DNA from: Steinernema hermaphroditum
Lineage: Eukaryota; Nematoda; Chromadorea; Rhabditida; Steinernematidae
Assembly (NCBI GenBank): GCA_030435675.1
Contig: CM059622.1
Location: 15,934,001 to 15,998,000 of the forward strand
Length of the DNA: 64,000 nt
Direction of reading: 5' to 3'
The stretch's first letter is position 1, and the number at the start of each line of letters is the position of its first letter. Under the pieces are notes generated by a model. The model worked only from the letters and a program-made list of their open reading frames with translations. It made no database searches and was not told where the DNA came from. Below are positions 60,602 to 64,000 of this stretch, one piece after another. The position numbers and the translations under genes were made by a program.

Positions 60602-62445
60602 CTATTGGAATGGACTATTATACTGGTTCATTATATTGTGTTGTACGCATAATTCGTCCGGGAAGCGGACGTCGACAACAATATTCTGGCACTTCAGGCT
60701 ATCGTCGCCAGACCACATGGGCTTCTGGGTTTTCTTCATGCCTTCTAGAACAGCATTGATATCATTCCAGGTTGAGACGTTGATGGGCCCGATGAAAGAT
60801 GCAGCATCGGCCAATTGAACTGGATAGACATTTGGGCGATCTGGACAATGACTCCGGACGTAGCTATCGCAGAAACAGCCTGGACCAGACACATGATTGG
60901 GGTTCTTAAAGGTAAATCTGAAACGGTTTTTGTTGTAGGTCACAACGTATGCGTCCGAATTTACTTATCTCCGTAGGGAGTCAGGACGTCGACGGACTCA
61001 TAGCGAAAGCTGGAGATACTGGGGAGCACAAATGCGATGTGAGTGACCTTCTCGCACACGTTCTAAAAGGTGTTTGGTGGAAAAGCCAAGCTGTATATTA
61101 TACTTACGATTCGTGACGACTCGCACATGTTAGCCTGGAACTTCTGCAAAAATACAAGTTAAATAATGCACTTCTGTACGCAATTTTTGTACTCTACCTC
61201 TTCTGTGGCCCTAATGAATGATAATAGAATGCTTGGCATTTTGCCCAGGTGGTTGAGACCCTTCGAATGGAATTTCCAAATAGAGTTTGTGAGCAATGTT
61301 CCGGGAGACATTCTCCGGATTCGATGGCCCACCCTATCCAGAAATGTGAATGTCGAAGCTTCACCTTGTTCCTTATTGGTTCGCTCCGGAACTTCACTTT
61401 CCGAAGGGGGACTCGTGAGTCCCAAATCCAAACTCATCGAGCTCCGGGTCTTACGTGTTTGCACGGTTTCTGAATCATGTTTGGCTTATTTTGTGAAATG
61501 TTGGCGCTCGCAGGCCGCCCGCAAAAACCCCTCCGGGTATCTGTCGCTGTATGACCCCGTTCTTATGCCTTGAAATTTGGACGGCTGACCGAACGTACCG
61601 CTTTCTACGATTCTGTCATTTCTCTGAAGCGCCAACTAAAATTACACAAAGAGGTGCACCATTCGCTTCATGTTCATATCTATTTGGCTGCTGCATTGAA
61701 AATGTTACAAAATTAGGGTCCCTTTTTCTAAAATAGCCATCTCAGGTCTACCCTTATGGAGATCCCCTCTCTCAACTCAACAGGTGATTAAATGTGGAGA
61801 GCCATTCTGGGGCTCAACTTGAAAATGTGAGGTTCCAGGCACCATTCCTGAAGTGTGGCTTTTTCACCCTTTTCCATGAGATAAAAACGAATCCACCATG
61901 AATAAGATAAAGAGGCCCAAAGCATCTTTCCCTCATGTTCTATGAACACGGCATGCGGCATCCACCAAGTGGGCTAATGATGTGCAAACTAATCAACAAG
62001 TCAACAATCCAACTGGCATCCAATTTTTTGAAGTCACTACAGTCTGACACCTACCAAGTACTTGTTGTAATCATCCACTCTATAAATCTCGTCTTTCATA
62101 TAGGTCCCGTTTTTATCCTGAAGCGGGAACGGTTCTGTCCAGTGCTCAGGCACGCCGTGCTCGTTGTCGCGGATTAGTATGATTTTGACCTCGTCTGCAG
62201 TGCCCGATATAGGGCAGATGTCAATGTTTACTCGGATCTAAATATTCAGCTTCATTACGCTTTGAGAATGGAAAGGGCTTACGAAGAAGAATTTGGGCAG
62301 CAAGTCAAAGTTGAACTGTTTACTCTTGACATGCAGCTCCTGTTCCTGAACAACGACAGTATTAAGGTCTGACATGAGGCAATTAACTTGCCGAACCGAG
62401 AGCTGAGTGCAATATGAAGACGAGAAGCAGCCGTTTCAGTAACAT
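60602..62445 (-). CDS. Secreted protein, unknown family, 5' end uncertain
   Basis: Exons 62237-62055, 61143-61108, 61062-60965 and 60917-60602 close in phase, and an upstream exon ends at 62283 with QFNFDLLPKFFF. Seen: PISGTADEVKIILIRDN, EHWTEPFPLQDKNGTY, cysteine-rich GPGCFCDSYVRSHCPD, and WNDINAVLEGMKK. An excellent signal peptide, MLLKRLLLVFILHSALGS, starts at 62445 but lies in a different phase from NCLMSDLNTVVVQEQELHV. They can be joined only by a 28-nt intron (GTTCGG...GTCAG) or by assuming a frameshift; a start at 62375 is the fallback. The large intron (61144-62054) carries unrelated repeats. No family recognised. Confidence 0.6.
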
Positions 62446-62765
62446 CTCTGCCGGAAGCCACTCTGGAGCAATGCGTTGGGTTCGCTTTAATGCAAGTGAT
62501 CACCGGTTGACAGACAGCCTTCGGGCCATAACCAGTTTTTGCATAGGCTGATAAAGTAGGCGCCGAGGACCACATGCTACGAATGGGACAATTAATCATA
62601 CGTTTGCGTCAGTCATTATTGAAATCCTCAGATTTTGGCTTGTCAGCTGTCGGGCCGGAGCAATCCAGCTGCTGGGTTTGTGTCTTTGAGGCGGTTAGAG
62701 CACAAGATTGATATTGGATTGCAGAACGAAACAAAAAATAAAGAGGTTGACATCAGTGCTACATT

Positions 62766-62966
62766 ATGATTCTAATAAGTATGAATGTATGCCTTTTACT
62801 TTATGTGGCCTGTTTCTCTGCATTACTTGCGTCTATACAAGCATACAAAAACCACAATTTATGGTTGACAAAAACAGGTAGCATCAAACGCCATCTCATC
62901 AGTTTACAAGGGCAGCGGAGAGCTATATCCAAAAGAGGCGGAGACGGTGAACCACAGTGGAGCTGA
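62766..62966 (+). CDS. Possible secreted peptide precursor
   Basis: A 66-residue frame with signal-peptide-like MILISMNVCLLLYVACFSALLA, then about 40 residues with basic pairs: SIKRH, QRRAISKRGG. Cleavage at these pairs would release short peptides, the layout of a neuropeptide precursor. An acceptor-like CATCAG lies 10 nt upstream. An internal 33-nt GT-AG stretch may be spliced without changing frame. No known peptide motif is recognised. Confidence 0.35.
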   Translation: MILISMNVCLLLYVACFSALLASIQAYKNHNLWLTKTGSIKRHLISLQGQRRAISKRGGDGEPQWS

Positions 62967-63131
62967 CAAGGCGAGGGATCAACAGGGTAGAGATGAGAAT
63001 CATGACGAAGATGGCAAAGATTACATTTCCTATCATTTACGTCTGTTGATCGACGTTAAGAAAGCTGAAATTATGTAATCGTATTGAACACAGTACGGTG
63101 TTATTCTACACGCACTAAAATAATGGACATG

Positions 63132-63203
63132 TCCGATGTGGTCTAGTGGTTAGGATTTGCGGCTCTCACCCGCAAGGCCCGGGTTCGATTCCCGGCATCG
63201 GAA
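63132..63203 (+). tRNA. tRNA-Glu (CTC anticodon)
   Basis: A 72-nt cloverleaf. Acceptor TCCGATG/CATCGGA, D arm with TGGTCTAGTGGTTAGG, anticodon loop CTCTCAC reading CTC, T arm with GGTTCGATTCC. A T-rich stretch follows. Confidence 0.97.
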
Positions 63204-64000
63204 GAAATTTTTATCTGTTTATTCTTTTTTATATTTTTGTTGTTTTTCTAAATAGTGAAAAGCAGCTGGCGCTACGGATAGCGGAGTTATAGCGAGCTTT
63301 GGCTTGAGTGGAGAGCGCGGGTGGTCGGGCGATGGTTTTGACCTTGGTGTCCGGTGGAACGGCTCCCTAATGTTCCAAGCTTTCTGGGGGGTTCATTGTG
63401 CCAAGAACAACCGATCACTCAACTCATTTCTTGAGGAGCAAAAGCGAAAAAATGCATCTTTCAGTACCATTACATTTCTCTGTGAGCCAAGCCCTCTCCA
63501 TATCACAATAAATCATCATTGTCAGACTACTTTTTCCCACACAGAGCGCTTTTCTCACAAAAACATGTGCCGATCACTGAACACTCAAATCGACGGTCAT
63601 TAGTCATAGGTCGATCGAGAGGCACTTCCATTCTGCATAAGATAGTCGATGCGAGTTGCTGGCTTGCTTATTTCGCAGATACTGTTATTGTAGAGTGTGT
63701 GTACTGAGCACGCGTGATCTAGGGGATTCCGCTGCTAAAACATCCGTTCAGAATTGCATATTTCAGATTGATGATAATACGTTGGCATTTACTGTTGTTT
63801 TCTGTGGTATTAGCCGTGTTAGGCGTAGACCAGAACGGTGAGTTCAGTTTTATTGTTAAAGCAATGAAGTGAACTGACAAGGGACCTGTCTGATATGTCC
63901 GCCGAGTTAGGAGCTCAAATTTGGCATAGTAATAGGACTTCACAAGACTAATACAGAGCCAAAGGCTTTTCGCCTGTCGTTGACTTTAACCTAGTTAAAA
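63204..64000. other. Window end, no gene seen
   Basis: About 0.8 kb of mixed sequence. Open frames up to 99 codons lack signal peptides, membrane segments or splice chains that I can support. A gene edge entering from the right cannot be excluded. Confidence 0.45.

Noticed and set aside
61166..61573. 135-codon plus-strand frame inside the intron of the secreted gene
   Set aside because: No recognised motif or splice chain; all three frames of this GC-balanced stretch are partly open.

Overview
The window is nuclear DNA from a nematode, probably a chromadorean. The direct proof is a spliced-leader RNA gene at 59898-59991 whose 22-nt leader matches nematode SL1. Genes with many short introns (mostly 35-60 nt, GT-AG with TTTAG or TTTCAG acceptors), Sra/Srab-type chemoreceptors, an innexin, Ly6-type secreted proteins and splice acceptors just upstream of many start codons agree with this. 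The species cannot be named from the sequence alone. All coding genes below were assembled by hand as exon chains whose reading phases close.

Layout. 1-7.5 kb is gene-poor, with decayed tandem repeats and then two tRNA-Gly genes. 8.0-13.1 kb holds two convergent paralogous chemoreceptors with a small secreted cysteine-containing protein gene between them. 13.1-18 kb is repeat-rich and ends in two U1 snRNA genes facing apart (17965-18525). 18.9-26 kb is a 15-exon rict-1 (Rictor, TORC2) gene on the minus strand. 27.2-34.8 kb carries a type I membrane protein, a type II membrane protein, two Ly6 paralogues and a UBE2W-type ubiquitin-conjugating enzyme. 34.8-40.3 kb has no gene I can support. 40.3-49.5 kb is a compact plus-strand cluster: a second UBE2W, an innexin, a DDX54/Dbp10 helicase, an LRAT-domain protein, a small membrane protein and a secreted protein. 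49.7-62.4 kb holds three further secreted proteins of unknown family. A third U1 gene diverges from the SL1 gene at 59.5-60.0 kb. A possible peptide precursor and a tRNA-Glu close the window.

The most striking signal is the small-RNA set. Three U1 copies with 166-nt bodies and one SL1 RNA gene sit in two divergent pairs with 213-229 bp between 5' ends. All four start sites carry the same upstream promoter block at nearly the same distance, and the U1-U1 and U1-SL1 spacers are themselves related. U1 recognises 5' splice sites and SL1 RNA donates the trans-spliced leader, so co-located control of cis- and trans-splicing RNAs is plausible, but expression is inferred, not seen.

Transposon debris is frequent: hAT-like MITEs with 8-bp target duplications (8409-8593, 15759-15963), a Harbinger-like fold-back (19694-20199), a mariner-type transposase fossil and several foldback repeats, mostly in long introns.
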